Below are positions 51,742 through 60,488 of a stretch of DNA of 64,000 nt, one piece after another. This DNA comes from an uncultured Lachnospiraceae bacterium. GTDB lineage: Bacteria; Bacillota; Clostridia; Lachnospirales; Lachnospiraceae. The stretch lies in assembly GCA_946414885.1 (NCBI GenBank), contig CAMKQH010000016.1, positions 32,021-96,020 of the forward strand. Direction: 5' to 3'. Below the pieces are notes generated by a model. The model was not told the DNA's origin. It did not search any database and saw nothing but the letters and a program-made list of their open reading frames with translations. Position numbers and translations under genes: made by a program. How positions within the stretch are numbered: position 1 is the stretch's first letter; every line of letters starts with the position of its first letter.

Positions 51742-52884
51742 TTATTCCGCGCCAAGCAGCGTCACCATGTCCAGGATCTTCCACTCTCCGTCCAAAAGGC
51801 CGTAATACATGCGGAAATTCGTAGTGTCTACCTTCTTCTTTCCAGTCTTTTTCAACACCATTTCCTTATCGAAAAACACTTCACAGGAAAAGAATTCCTC
51901 ATTATAGCGAACGTAATGATCTACTTTTTCATTCTTAAACACGGGGGTATTGTGGTCACTGTACATCCACATGTCTTCCCTGCGATACGTATCCGCAAGC
52001 TCCAAATAATAAGAATCCTTGGGGAACATGTCCCTGATGGGGGATACGCTACCCTTACAGCCTGGAAGGTCAACGGAAAAGAAATTCGTGTACCTCTCCG
52101 TCTGCTCCAGCACCATTGCCTTAAGATCACCAGGCATCTCAGTTTCTTCAAACTCCGTGTAGGAAACCTTTGTCAAATTATTTTTCACGGAAGTCTCAGC
52201 ATTCATGACTGCGCCGTCTTTGTTCAGAATTTCAACCTTAGGCGCTTCCAGAAGCCCTTCCACGCGATATTTTACGACACTGGGCACTTCAACGTATTCT
52301 TTTGCGTAAGCAAATTCATCCGACGTCTCAGATCCTTCCAGGCGCTCCCTCTCATCGGCCAAAACACCGTTGATTTTCACCTGACAGTTGTCCAGCGCAG
52401 TTACTTCTACGGCATTTTCGCCCTTTACTGATTTCATTTCCACCTTGTCCAAAGACCATTCACTGATCTTTAGCAGATTTAAGAACAACGCTTCTGAGGA
52501 AGTCTCCTTCAATGTTACGCTGCCAACGACTTCGCCGTCTGCCAGAAGGTCGTATTTCGGCGCGGAAGGGTCTTGTACTCCCCTTGAAGTCCTATAATCC
52601 AAAATCTTACCCGCAACGATCTTCTGGGCCTCTCTGGAAAAGGCTTCCTGCGTCTCAAAACGGGACATCTCGCCGTCGATCGTCACGTAGGACTCAAGAC
52701 CTTGCTTCAAAAGCTCTGAGATCACGCCATCCATGGAATGAACCGGCTGACTGTCCTCATAGCGGATCAGGCATTGCTTTACGTAGCTGACTGCCCGGAT
52801 CCAAAAGATGATCATTGCGATGACAAACAGGGCATAGAGAACCCAAAACAGAGGAAAGCGTTTCTTTGTCGCCTCTTGCTTCAT
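51742..52884 (-). CDS. membrane-anchored protein of unknown function
   Basis: A 380-residue protein I do not recognise. A basic N-terminus and one helix (FPLFWVLYALFVIAMIIFW) anchor a large extracellular part containing repeated NTF2-like or beta-rich stretches (e.g. KYDLLADGEVVGSVTLKE and CQVKINGVLADERERLEGS) and a C-terminal segment ending DGEWKILDMVTLLG. It has no cysteine pattern or enzyme motif. Its ribosome site lies within the end of the NAGPA-type gene upstream (gap of 3 bp), so the two are translationally coupled and probably act together at the cell surface. Confidence 0.8.
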   Translation of the reverse strand: MKQEATKKRFPLFWVLYALFVIAMIIFWIRAVSYVKQCLIRYEDSQPVHSMDGVISELLKQGLESYVTIDGEMSRFETQEAFSREAQKIVAGKILDYRTSRGVQDPSAPKYDLLADGEVVGSVTLKETSSEALFLNLLKISEWSLDKVEMKSVKGENAVEVTALDNCQVKINGVLADERERLEGSETSDEFAYAKEYVEVPSVVKYRVEGLLEAPKVEILNKDGAVMNAETSVKNNLTKVSYTEFEETEMPGDLKAMVLEQTERYTNFFSVDLPGCKGSVSPIRDMFPKDSYYLELADTYRREDMWMYSDHNTPVFKNEKVDHYVRYNEEFFSCEVFFDKEMVLKKTGKKKVDTTNFRMYYGLLDGEWKILDMVTLLGAE

Positions 52885-52887
52885 GAC

Positions 52888-53988
52888 TTACTCCGCCTCC
52901 TTTCCCATGACCACAAAGCCCGTGGGCAATTTCCAGGAAGACGTGGAATAATACAGCGTCACGCTGGTCATCTCATACGTATCCTTGTAATACATGGCAG
53001 AGGAACTTCCGCCGTCCAGGTTTGCCGCATTGACCGCTCCATATTCCTCCATGATGCTAAGAAGGTCTGCTGCCGTCGCGCCAAGATGTCCGGAAGCACC
53101 GCGGCCGTCCGTCACCAACATCAAAACCGTGCCGTCAGATCTTTGTCCTATGGCCGTCCTCGGGTTTGCACCGCTTCCGTTACCACTGATCTCTCTTGCA
53201 TTTCCGTTAATGATCAGCTTGGTAAAATGATTGCTGTCGCCATTCTCTTCATCCTTGAAGCTCACCGCGTCGCGGATGCGTTCCGACTTGATCACTTCCT
53301 CTACCTGCTTTGCCGTCATGCCGCCTACGTCCTTGATCACAAGAATGTTGTCTTCGTTAAAGCCAACCATAACGTCGCCCTTTTTCGGGTCATTATATTG
53401 AATCTGGCCCTCACAAACCGTAACTCCCTTAGGCCGTCCACCCCAGTTGCCCTCTGAGAAGTATTCTCCCCCGTTAATTCCGGCAACCGCATTGGTCTTT
53501 TTCACGAGTTCCTCAAGCGTCACGCCGTTTTTACTGTGATTCATGTCTGACCAGGGATAGATCGTGGATAGTTTCACCTTGGAGGGATCCTTGATCACCA
53601 TCATCTTCGCCATGTACGCACGGCCCGTCATTTCTATGATGGCAATCCCGTTTTCGTCAAAATCAAATTCTTCCTCCAATTCATCGCTGCTGCCGCCCGG
53701 CCCCTCTTCCGTACTCTTGATGACGATCAGATTCGGGTCTACGTCCTCCGTTGTCTGAGACATGGCATTCCGGTTGGTGATCGCCAGGATCTCCTCCTCG
53801 GAAAAGTACCATGATGCCAAAAACTGCAACGCTCCCGTCTCCAAAATGGTGGAGACAAAGAGATCCCGGGCCGTCTCGGACGGTCCGTGGCATATGGAGT
53901 AAAGCGTATAGTTGAGTCCTGCAAAGGTGACGCCAAGAAACGTGACGATCACCAACAGGATGCGAAACAAAACTTTCCTGAATTTCAT
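52888..53988 (-). CDS. membrane-anchored phosphodiester glycosidase (NAGPA family)
   Basis: A 366-residue protein with an N-terminal helix (VLFRILLVIVTFLGVTFAG) and an external NAGPA domain: GINGGEYFSEGNWGGRPKG, NPRTAIGQRSDGTVLMLVTDGR and NAANLDGGSSSAMYYK are family hallmarks. NAGPA-type enzymes cleave N-acetylglucosamine from phosphodiester-linked sugars; bacterial members are linked to exopolysaccharide and teichoic-acid-like polymers. It is followed by the unknown anchored protein and preceded by a polyprenyl-type glycosyltransferase, which supports a role in envelope glycans. The start follows AGAGGA. Confidence 0.88.
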   Translation of the reverse strand: MKFRKVLFRILLVIVTFLGVTFAGLNYTLYSICHGPSETARDLFVSTILETGALQFLASWYFSEEEILAITNRNAMSQTTEDVDPNLIVIKSTEEGPGGSSDELEEEFDFDENGIAIIEMTGRAYMAKMMVIKDPSKVKLSTIYPWSDMNHSKNGVTLEELVKKTNAVAGINGGEYFSEGNWGGRPKGVTVCEGQIQYNDPKKGDVMVGFNEDNILVIKDVGGMTAKQVEEVIKSERIRDAVSFKDEENGDSNHFTKLIINGNAREISGNGSGANPRTAIGQRSDGTVLMLVTDGRGASGHLGATAADLLSIMEEYGAVNAANLDGGSSSAMYYKDTYEMTSVTLYYSTSSWKLPTGFVVMGKEAE

Positions 53989-54019
53989 AATAGTCCTCTT
54001 ATAAAAGCAAATCTATGAT

Positions 54020-54036
54020 TTTACCTCTAAGGTAAA
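54020..54036. promoter_or_regulatory. inverted repeat upstream of the NAGPA gene
   Basis: TTTACC-TCTAA-GGTAAA, 17 bp, lies just past the glycosyltransferase stop codon and 32 bp before the NAGPA start. It resembles the inverted repeat before cysK. Confidence 0.4.
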
Positions 54037-54037
54037 T

Positions 54038-55093
54038 TTACTGTCTGAATACCCAATGTTGCTGGATCCGGAAGCTGATCATAAACAGAACCACGTCCAC
54101 GATCACCTTCAGCCAAACCTCCAACGCGGCGCCTGCATCACAAAGCGTGCTGAGCAAAAACACCAGTCCGTAGGAGCACGCCGTCTGCACCGCACACAAC
54201 GCATAATAGCGGATCAAGGTCTGCTTCATCGGTGCTTCACTCCGGAATACCGCCTTCCTGTTCAGCGTGTAGTTGAACATGGAGGATATGGCCCTTGCGG
54301 GGAATACGGCACACAACAGCTTGATCCAGCGCGACACCTTCTGATCCAGCAAAAAGACAAGAAACGTAAAGATCAGGTAATCCACCAAACAGGAGGCCGC
54401 GGAACTAAACATAAAAGAAAAGATAATGCCATAGATGCGGAAGGAATCCCGCACGGGATGAAAATGCGTGGATTTGTTCTCTTCAATGTATACCGTTTCG
54501 ATCACGACCTCGCGGAACTTGATCCTGTCGCGCTTTAACGCGAAGATCATCTCTGTCTCATATTCAAAGCGTTCTCCGCGAACCTTGGTCATCATTTCCA
54601 AATGCTTGAACGGAATGGCCCTAAGTCCCGTCTGCGTGTCTGACAGCTTAATGCCGCAAAACAGACGCAAAACCACGCTGGTGATCTTGTTTCCCATCCG
54701 GTTGTGCTTCGGCACGTAAGGCAGGTTAAAATTTCTGCAGCCAAAGATCACGTCACCCGTCTCCGCCATCTTTTCCGCACAAGCCTTGATGTCTTTAGGA
54801 GTATGCTGGTTGTCGCCGTCCACGGTCACAACGCCGGTCACGTCCTTGCGGTTTTCCAAAATATAAGCAAATGCCGTCTTTAACGCTCTTCCCTTGCCCT
54901 TATTTACCTCATGGGTAAGTACGGTTACCTCGGGATGCGCAGCCGCCTCTTCAAAGGGTCCTTTGTGGGCTTCGTCGCTTCCGTCGTTTACGATCACGAT
55001 GTCCTCGAAGCCTTCCTTCAGCAGACCCTCAACAACCATATTCAGTTTTTCATCCGGATCTAAGGACGGAAGGACAATCGTAATCCCTTTCAT
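54038..55093 (-). CDS. family 2 glycosyltransferase fused to a GtrA-like membrane domain
   Basis: A 351-residue protein. Residues 1-220 form a GT2 (DPM1/DPG synthase-like) catalytic domain: TIVLPSLDPDEKLNMVV, VIVNDGSDEAHKG, VVTVDGDNQHTPKD (metal-binding acidic motif) and TQTGLRAIP. Residues 225-351 have four hydrophobic helices of the GtrA type (SAASCLVDYLIFTFLVFLL, RAISSMFNYTLNRKAVF). Such fusions transfer a sugar to undecaprenyl phosphate and help flip it for envelope glycosylation. The start at 55093 follows GGAAGAAG; open frame upstream to 55261 is not needed. Divergent from the PIG-L gene. Confidence 0.88.
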   Translation of the reverse strand: MKGITIVLPSLDPDEKLNMVVEGLLKEGFEDIVIVNDGSDEAHKGPFEEAAAHPEVTVLTHEVNKGKGRALKTAFAYILENRKDVTGVVTVDGDNQHTPKDIKACAEKMAETGDVIFGCRNFNLPYVPKHNRMGNKITSVVLRLFCGIKLSDTQTGLRAIPFKHLEMMTKVRGERFEYETEMIFALKRDRIKFREVVIETVYIEENKSTHFHPVRDSFRIYGIIFSFMFSSAASCLVDYLIFTFLVFLLDQKVSRWIKLLCAVFPARAISSMFNYTLNRKAVFRSEAPMKQTLIRYYALCAVQTACSYGLVFLLSTLCDAGAALEVWLKVIVDVVLFMISFRIQQHWVFRQ

Positions 55094-55259
55094 ATCTTCT
55101 TCCCATGCAATCTTTATAAGGTTTTGGGACACTTCCACAGAAATCCCATTAGAACATATTATCATTTTTTGTCTAAAAAGACAATATGGGATTTCACATT
55201 TCGGGAAAACGTGGTATGCTGTTGGGGAAATCAAAGACACTTTTGGAAGGATTTTACCC

Positions 55260-56627
55260 ATGAAAAGATTACTTCAGGCCTTAGAATGCCTGTGTCTCAT
55301 ATTACTATGCATTCTATGTCATCCCCTTTCCGTAACCGCGAAGGAACTGACGCCACAAACTTCGGGCAAGGGAAACAGTATTACCGTCACGGCCAAGGAC
55401 GGTTCACTCATCGGTGCCGTCTACGTCAAGTGGAATAAGGCTGTAACGCCCTATACCCTCATTACGGATTCAGAAGAACTCCCCTGTGGAGAGAACGGAT
55501 TCCTTCATGAATTCATCGCCCTTGACAATCCAAGCAACAGCCTAACCTTTCAGATTCCGGGTGAAAAACCCATGGGCATCTATGAGATCCGCATTTTTAC
55601 GGATAATGACGTTCCTGCGGACGTTCAGATTTGGGAACCTGTCTGTGAACGGCCTGACATACTGCTTATCTCCGCTCACGCCGATGACGAGATTCTGTTT
55701 ATGGGCGGCATCATTCCCACCTACGTGCCTCAGGGTGCCAGGGTACAGGTAGCTTACGTAACGGAGTTTTGGAGCACGACTCCCGTAAGGGAGCACGAAA
55801 AACTGGACGGTCTCTGGGTTGACGGGCTTCGCACCTATCCCGTCTGCGGCAATTTCAAGGATATCTACTGTGAGACTCTTGCTGACGCAGAGAAAAAATA
55901 CGACGTCAACGAAATCGCCTCATTTGTCCAGGAGTGCCTTGAACGCTTCGAACCTCAGGTTGTCGTTACTCATGACTTTAACGGTGAGTATGGCCACGGA
56001 TTCCATCAGATCACGGCAAGGGCCGTGGCACAGGCACTGGAGCAGTCTTCCTACGATGTCCCAAAAGCATATTTCCATCTGTATTCAGAGAATAAGATCC
56101 ACATGGACTTAAACCAGCCCATCGAAGCCATGGGCGGCAAAACGGCCTTAAATATTGCAAAAGATGCCTATTTACAGCATAAATCCCAGCAGTGGTGCTG
56201 GTTTTACGTATCTGACACGTATAAGTATAGTTGCGCCGACTTTGGACTGTATAAGACTACCGTCGGCGTTGATGAGACGAATTCCATGCTGGATCATTTG
56301 GAGCTGCGCGCAGATCAGGAACGGCGTGCGGAGGAAGAGCGTTTAGAACAAGAGCGCTTGGAGCGGGAGCGTCTGGAAAAAGAACAGGCTGAGGCCGCAG
56401 AAAAAGAAAAGCTCGCCAAGATTGACGAGCAGTTAGCACAATTCCAAGAAGAAGCAGAAGCCAACGCACAAAAGGCTGCGCAGGAGCTGGCTGCGCTTGA
56501 TCAGGAGCTAAAGGCTGCACGCCTTCGCTCGACGATCCTAATCGTCGTTGGCGTCCTTGCCCTTCTCTTCTGCGCTGGTTTCCTACTCTTTCAACTCCGC
56601 CGTGACCACGGTGCCAATCCCGACTAA
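55260..56627 (+). CDS. PIG-L family deacetylase-like protein, secreted and C-terminally anchored
   Basis: A 455-residue protein with a signal peptide (RLLQALECLCLILLCILC ... VTAKE) and an external PIG-L domain: LLISAHADDEILFMGG near residue 138 (HADDE in place of HPDDE), VVTHDFNGEYGHGFHQ and a later His-rich segment. PIG-L enzymes remove N-acetyl groups from GlcNAc-type sugars using zinc. After the domain a charged coiled coil (EERLEQERLERERLEKEQA) leads to a terminal membrane helix (TILIVVGVLALLFCAGFLLF). The start at 55260 follows GGAAGG. Residues 30-135 are beta-rich. It is divergent from the GT2-GtrA gene; both fit surface glycan work. Confidence 0.85.
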   Translation: MKRLLQALECLCLILLCILCHPLSVTAKELTPQTSGKGNSITVTAKDGSLIGAVYVKWNKAVTPYTLITDSEELPCGENGFLHEFIALDNPSNSLTFQIPGEKPMGIYEIRIFTDNDVPADVQIWEPVCERPDILLISAHADDEILFMGGIIPTYVPQGARVQVAYVTEFWSTTPVREHEKLDGLWVDGLRTYPVCGNFKDIYCETLADAEKKYDVNEIASFVQECLERFEPQVVVTHDFNGEYGHGFHQITARAVAQALEQSSYDVPKAYFHLYSENKIHMDLNQPIEAMGGKTALNIAKDAYLQHKSQQWCWFYVSDTYKYSCADFGLYKTTVGVDETNSMLDHLELRADQERRAEEERLEQERLERERLEKEQAEAAEKEKLAKIDEQLAQFQEEAEANAQKAAQELAALDQELKAARLRSTILIVVGVLALLFCAGFLLFQLRRDHGANPD

Positions 56628-56634
56628 CGCAACA

Positions 56635-56662
56635 AGGGGACGTGTCTACTGACACGTCCCCT
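56635..56662. terminator. perfect palindromic hairpin between PIG-L and trkH
   Basis: AGGGGACGTGTC and GACACGTCCCCT form a perfect 12-bp stem with a TACT loop between convergent genes. No long T run follows, so it may be a weak terminator or a repeat element; a degraded inverse copy is at 37781-37800. Confidence 0.65.
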
Positions 56663-56675
56663 AAATTCTCATCCA

Positions 56676-58118
56676 TCAGCGGTTCTTGCTCCAAACCAGG
56701 GGCGAGAACAGTACGATCATGGGCAAAAGCTCAAGTCTTCCGGCCAGCATGTCAAACATCAGCACGATCTTGGAGAAGGCACTGAATTGTCCAAAGTTCC
56801 CCGTGGGACCAACTAAGGAAAGTCCAGGTCCAATGTTATTGATGGTTGCGGCTACTGCCGTAAAATTCGTCGTAAAATCAAAATTATCCAAGCTGATCAG
56901 CAAAACAGATCCCGCAAACAAAAGTGCATAGATCACGACAAACGTATTCACGGAACGGATCGTCTCATTCTCCACGACCCTGCCGTCCACCTTGATCGTC
57001 TTAACGCCATGGGGATGCTTGATGGTAAAGATTTCCTTCACGGCGGTCTTCACCATGATGATAATTCTGGAAACCTTCATGCCGCCGCCCGTACTGCCCG
57101 CGCAGGCACCGCAAAACATGAGCAACACCAGAATGGAGCAGGAAAACGTCGGCCATTTGTCAAAGTCCGTCGTGGAAAATCCAGTGGTCGTGATGATGGA
57201 AGCCACCTGGAAGAAGGAATGCTTTAACGCATCCAAAGGTCCCGGGAAGAAATGGCGTATGTCATAAGCGATCAGCAATCCGCTCGCCAAAATAATGGCA
57301 AGGTAAGTCTTTACCTCTTCACAATGCCACACGTCCTTAAACCGCTTCACCAAAAGCAGATAATATACGTTAAAGTTCACGCCAAACAGGATCATGAACA
57401 CGGTGATGATCACCTGCTGTGCGGAAGAATAGGCTCCGGCGCTGGAATTCAGAACGCCAAATCCACCCGTACCCGCAGTGGCAAGGCTGATGTTCACGGC
57501 GTCAAACGGACGCATGCCCGCCACAAGCAAAAAGATCATCTCTACTAAAGTCAATGCAGTATACACGCCGTACAGGATGAGCGCCGTATTCTTTACCCTG
57601 GGCACCAGTTTTTCCACGGAAGGGCCCGGGCTTTCCGCCTTCATAAGAAACATGACGTTGCCGCCCCGAAGCGGGAAAACCGCAAGCACAAACACCAGCA
57701 CGCCCATGCCTCCGATCCAGTGGGTAAAGCTTCTCCAGAACAGGCAACACCTGGACAGAGCCTCCACGTCGCTTAGGATTGACGCTCCCGTGGTGGTGAA
57801 TCCTGAGATGGCTTCAAATAAGGCATCCTCCAGATGCGGGATTTCCTTGCTGATCCAAAAGGGCAATGCCCCAAAGATACTGAGTGCGATCCAGCTCACG
57901 GAAACGCTCACGAAGCCTTCCGTCGCATAGAAATCATATCGTTTGGGCTTCCGGATCACCATCAGAACGCCCAGCCCCATGCTGATCAGGGCACAGATCA
58001 AAAATGAAATTGCGCTTTTTTCCCCGCAGATAAATCCGATCAACATCGGCAGGCACAAAAAAACGCTTTCAAAACACAATACCGCCCCAAGGACGTATCG
58101 TATCATGGAATGGTTCAT
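56676..58118 (-). CDS. trkH: TrkH-type potassium uptake channel subunit
   Basis: A 480-residue membrane protein with four membrane-pore-membrane repeats. Selectivity loops with glycine are visible at GFTTTGAS, TAGTGGFGVL, ITTTGFSTTDFD and INNIGPGLSLVGPTGNF, each filter centred on TxG or IGPG. It forms the membrane pore of the Trk potassium system. The start at 58118 follows GGAGGAAT, 3 bp past the trkA stop, so translation is coupled. Length is normal. Confidence 0.95.
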   Translation of the reverse strand: MNHSMIRYVLGAVLCFESVFLCLPMLIGFICGEKSAISFLICALISMGLGVLMVIRKPKRYDFYATEGFVSVSVSWIALSIFGALPFWISKEIPHLEDALFEAISGFTTTGASILSDVEALSRCCLFWRSFTHWIGGMGVLVFVLAVFPLRGGNVMFLMKAESPGPSVEKLVPRVKNTALILYGVYTALTLVEMIFLLVAGMRPFDAVNISLATAGTGGFGVLNSSAGAYSSAQQVIITVFMILFGVNFNVYYLLLVKRFKDVWHCEEVKTYLAIILASGLLIAYDIRHFFPGPLDALKHSFFQVASIITTTGFSTTDFDKWPTFSCSILVLLMFCGACAGSTGGGMKVSRIIIMVKTAVKEIFTIKHPHGVKTIKVDGRVVENETIRSVNTFVVIYALLFAGSVLLISLDNFDFTTNFTAVAATINNIGPGLSLVGPTGNFGQFSAFSKIVLMFDMLAGRLELLPMIVLFSPLVWSKNR

Positions 58119-58121
58119 CGC

Positions 58122-59480
58122 TTATTCCTCCAGAATATCGCCTGCATCCTGCAGTCCTAAATGCGTCGTCACGACGATCACGGAATCGCCCGGCATGATC
58201 TCCGTTTGGCCGTCAGGGATGACCAATTTATCATTTCGGATGATGGCACCGATCAGCAGACCTTTCTTTCTTTTCATCTTGACCAGGGGAATCCCCGTGA
58301 TCTTGGAGTTCTCCGTAATGACAAACTCCAGTGCTTCTACCTTGTCGTCATACATCCTATACAGCGTCTTCACGTTGCTGCCGATGGAATTCTTGGTCGC
58401 CCTGGAATATCTTAGGATCTTCTGCGCCGTCAAAAGCTTCGGATACACGACGCTGTCGATATCCAGATTATGAATCACCTCATTCAGCTGTTCCCGGTTG
58501 ATCTTGGTCACAACCTTACGGCTGACTTTTCTCTTTGCCATGAGGGAAAGCAATATGTTCTCTTCATCCAGATTTGTGAGTGCCACAAAGGCATCCATGG
58601 TATCGATGCGCTCCTCTTTCAGGAATGCTTCGTCGCTTCCGTCCCCGTTGATGATGGTTGCGTGAGGAAGCGCTTCGCTGAGCTCCAGACAGCGGTCAGG
58701 ATTTTTCTCGATGATCTTCACCGCGATTCCCAGATTATCCAACATCTTTGCCAGATAGAGCGTGATCTTTCCGCCGCCCACGATCATGGTGTTCTTTGCG
58801 CGGTTCGTGTTCATGTTGATCTTTTCAAAGAATTGCTTCGCGGATTTTCTGGAGGTCACCATGGATACCACGTCCCCTGCCCTCATGATAAAATTACCAT
58901 CGGGGATGGACACCTGGCCGTCACGGTCCACGGCACAGATCAGGAAATCACCGCCGATCATGGCGTTGACGTCACGCAGCGTCTTACCTTCCAGCTTCGA
59001 CTCCGCCGGAATCTTAAACCGGATCATTTCCACCTTGCCGCCTGCAAAGGAATCGATGCCAAGCGCACTCGGGAAACCAAGCAGGGACGCAATCTCAGAT
59101 GCTGCCGTCTGCTCGGGATTGATGATCATGGAAAGTCCAAGTTCCCTTTGCAGGAAGCGCTTTTCCTGACTGTATATGGGATTGCGGACTCTGGCGATGG
59201 TCTGACACTTTGAAGCCTTTCTTGCGATCACGCAACAAAGAAGATTCAACTCGTCATGCTCCGTCACGGCGATCAAAAGATCCGCCGTTTCTATTCCTGC
59301 CTCCTTCAAGACGCCGTAACTTGAGCCGTTTCCCACCATGCCCATGACGTCATATTCCGTGGCAAGCTGACGGACAACGTCCGGCTTTATGTCCACGATA
59401 CAAATGTTATTGTCTTCCTGACTCAGACTGCGAACCAAGGCCGTTCCGACCTTTCCGCCGCCTACGATCACGATCTGCAT
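58122..59480 (-). CDS. trkA: TrkA-type peripheral potassium-uptake regulator
   Basis: A 452-residue cytosolic protein with two RCK modules: Rossmann domains starting MQIVIVGGGKVGTALVRSL and NTMIVGGGKITLYLAKML (near 231), each followed by a TrkA-C domain (e.g. ITGIPLVKMKRKKGLLIGAI). Each Rossmann domain has an acidic residue after strand 2 (NICIVDIKPD, VKIIEKNPD) to bind the nucleotide ribose. It gates TrkH in response to NAD(H) or ATP/ADP. First gene of the trkA-trkH operon. An 8-bp inverted repeat (59532-59554) overlaps the probable promoter. Confidence 0.95.
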   Translation of the reverse strand: MQIVIVGGGKVGTALVRSLSQEDNNICIVDIKPDVVRQLATEYDVMGMVGNGSSYGVLKEAGIETADLLIAVTEHDELNLLCCVIARKASKCQTIARVRNPIYSQEKRFLQRELGLSMIINPEQTAASEIASLLGFPSALGIDSFAGGKVEMIRFKIPAESKLEGKTLRDVNAMIGGDFLICAVDRDGQVSIPDGNFIMRAGDVVSMVTSRKSAKQFFEKINMNTNRAKNTMIVGGGKITLYLAKMLDNLGIAVKIIEKNPDRCLELSEALPHATIINGDGSDEAFLKEERIDTMDAFVALTNLDEENILLSLMAKRKVSRKVVTKINREQLNEVIHNLDIDSVVYPKLLTAQKILRYSRATKNSIGSNVKTLYRMYDDKVEALEFVITENSKITGIPLVKMKRKKGLLIGAIIRNDKLVIPDGQTEIMPGDSVIVVTTHLGLQDAGDILEE

Positions 59481-59518
59481 GCTATACCCTCCAATATGTC
59501 CTATAAAAACAAATCTAA

Positions 59519-59554
59519 ATTATAATATACCACTTTACGCGCTTAACGTAAAGT
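59519..59554 (-). promoter_or_regulatory. probable trkA promoter and overlapping inverted repeat
   Basis: The minus strand has TATAAT (59519-59524) preceded by only a weak -35 (TTAAGC). ACTTTACG (59532-59539) and CGTAAAGT (59547-59554) form a perfect inverted repeat across the -35 region, suggesting an operator. Confidence 0.5.
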
Positions 59555-59584
59555 TTGAAAAAGGCGATGACCACAGCCATCGCC
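59555..59584 (-). terminator. terminator of the downstream lipoprotein operon
   Basis: GGCGATG and CATCGCC pair around an 8-nt loop on the minus strand, followed by TTTTTC. It ends the transcript from the 60-kb genes. Confidence 0.85.
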
Positions 59585-59603
59585 AACTTTCTTTCGGTTT
59601 GTC

Positions 59604-60467
59604 TTACTGAATCTCTTCAATCTCTATCCCCGTACCTGCAAGGAACTTCAGCTCCTCCGGGAAATAATCCAGGATCGACATAACCACGTCGCCTCCGGAT
59701 TCCGCGTTAAAATCATCGTAAAAAACAACGTTACCCGTCATGCTGACGATTCCGTCTTCCGTACAGCCAAAATTCACAACCAAAGGATATGCGTCTTTGT
59801 AGCAATAGAGCAGCATTCCCGAACCGCTTGCCATGTTTTCGTCCAGAAATAAGTTTCCCGTTGAAATGACGCTTGCCAATGCGACTGTTTTGGCTGACTT
59901 ACGGGCATTCAGCACGGTCACAAAACTTACGGCGAGTCGTCCTTCCATATCCTTTCTTAACTCCTCGGACAATTCGTTTATCTTTAGGGAATTTCCGTCT
60001 AATGCCGCGGTAAACAATAAATTATTGAATTCTTCCTTAAACCTTATGCGATAAATCTTCTCGGGAGAGGAATAGTCACCGGAAACAAGTTTTTGATACT
60101 CATCGCCCGTGCATAGGCTTTCGTTCCCCATCATTTCCAGATATGTTTTGCTGCGGGCCTTCTCCAACGTTAAATCCAGCGTTTTCCGGGCATGCTCTAA
60201 CAAATCATCCGTAACTACTTTCTTTCCTTCTTCCTTGTTCTTTTCTTTGTTTTCTTCCTTGCTCTCTTTCTTGTCTTCTTCCTTGCTCTCCTCCTCACCC
60301 TTATTTACGCTCTCCGAGGAGGTTTCCACGCTCGAGGCTTCCTTGCTTTCCTTAACGTCCTGACCTGCCTGATCGCTACATGCGCCAAGGCAGAGCGCCA
60401 TTGCCGCCGCAGTGATCCAAAGCAATAATTTCTTTGATTTCTTCCAGTCTTTCCTTGCTGCTTTCAT
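59604..60467 (-). CDS. lipoprotein of unknown function
   Basis: A 287-residue predicted lipoprotein with lipobox CLGAC, followed by a 50-residue Glu/Lys/Ser-rich linker of repeats like KKESKEENKEKNKEE, and a globular domain of about 200 residues (YSSPEKIYRIRFKEEFNNLL ... GMLLYCYKDAYPLVVNFG ... NVVFYDDF). No family recognised. The ATG at 60467 follows AAAGGA; a GTG three codons earlier is too close to that site. It is 21 bp past the tocopherol-cyclase-like gene and probably its operon partner. Confidence 0.75.
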   Translation of the reverse strand: MKAARKDWKKSKKLLLWITAAAMALCLGACSDQAGQDVKESKEASSVETSSESVNKGEEESKEEDKKESKEENKEKNKEEGKKVVTDDLLEHARKTLDLTLEKARSKTYLEMMGNESLCTGDEYQKLVSGDYSSPEKIYRIRFKEEFNNLLFTAALDGNSLKINELSEELRKDMEGRLAVSFVTVLNARKSAKTVALASVISTGNLFLDENMASGSGMLLYCYKDAYPLVVNFGCTEDGIVSMTGNVVFYDDFNAESGGDVVMSILDYFPEELKFLAGTGIEIEEIQ

Positions 60468-60488
60468 TTTTGTCACTTTCCTTTCTAA

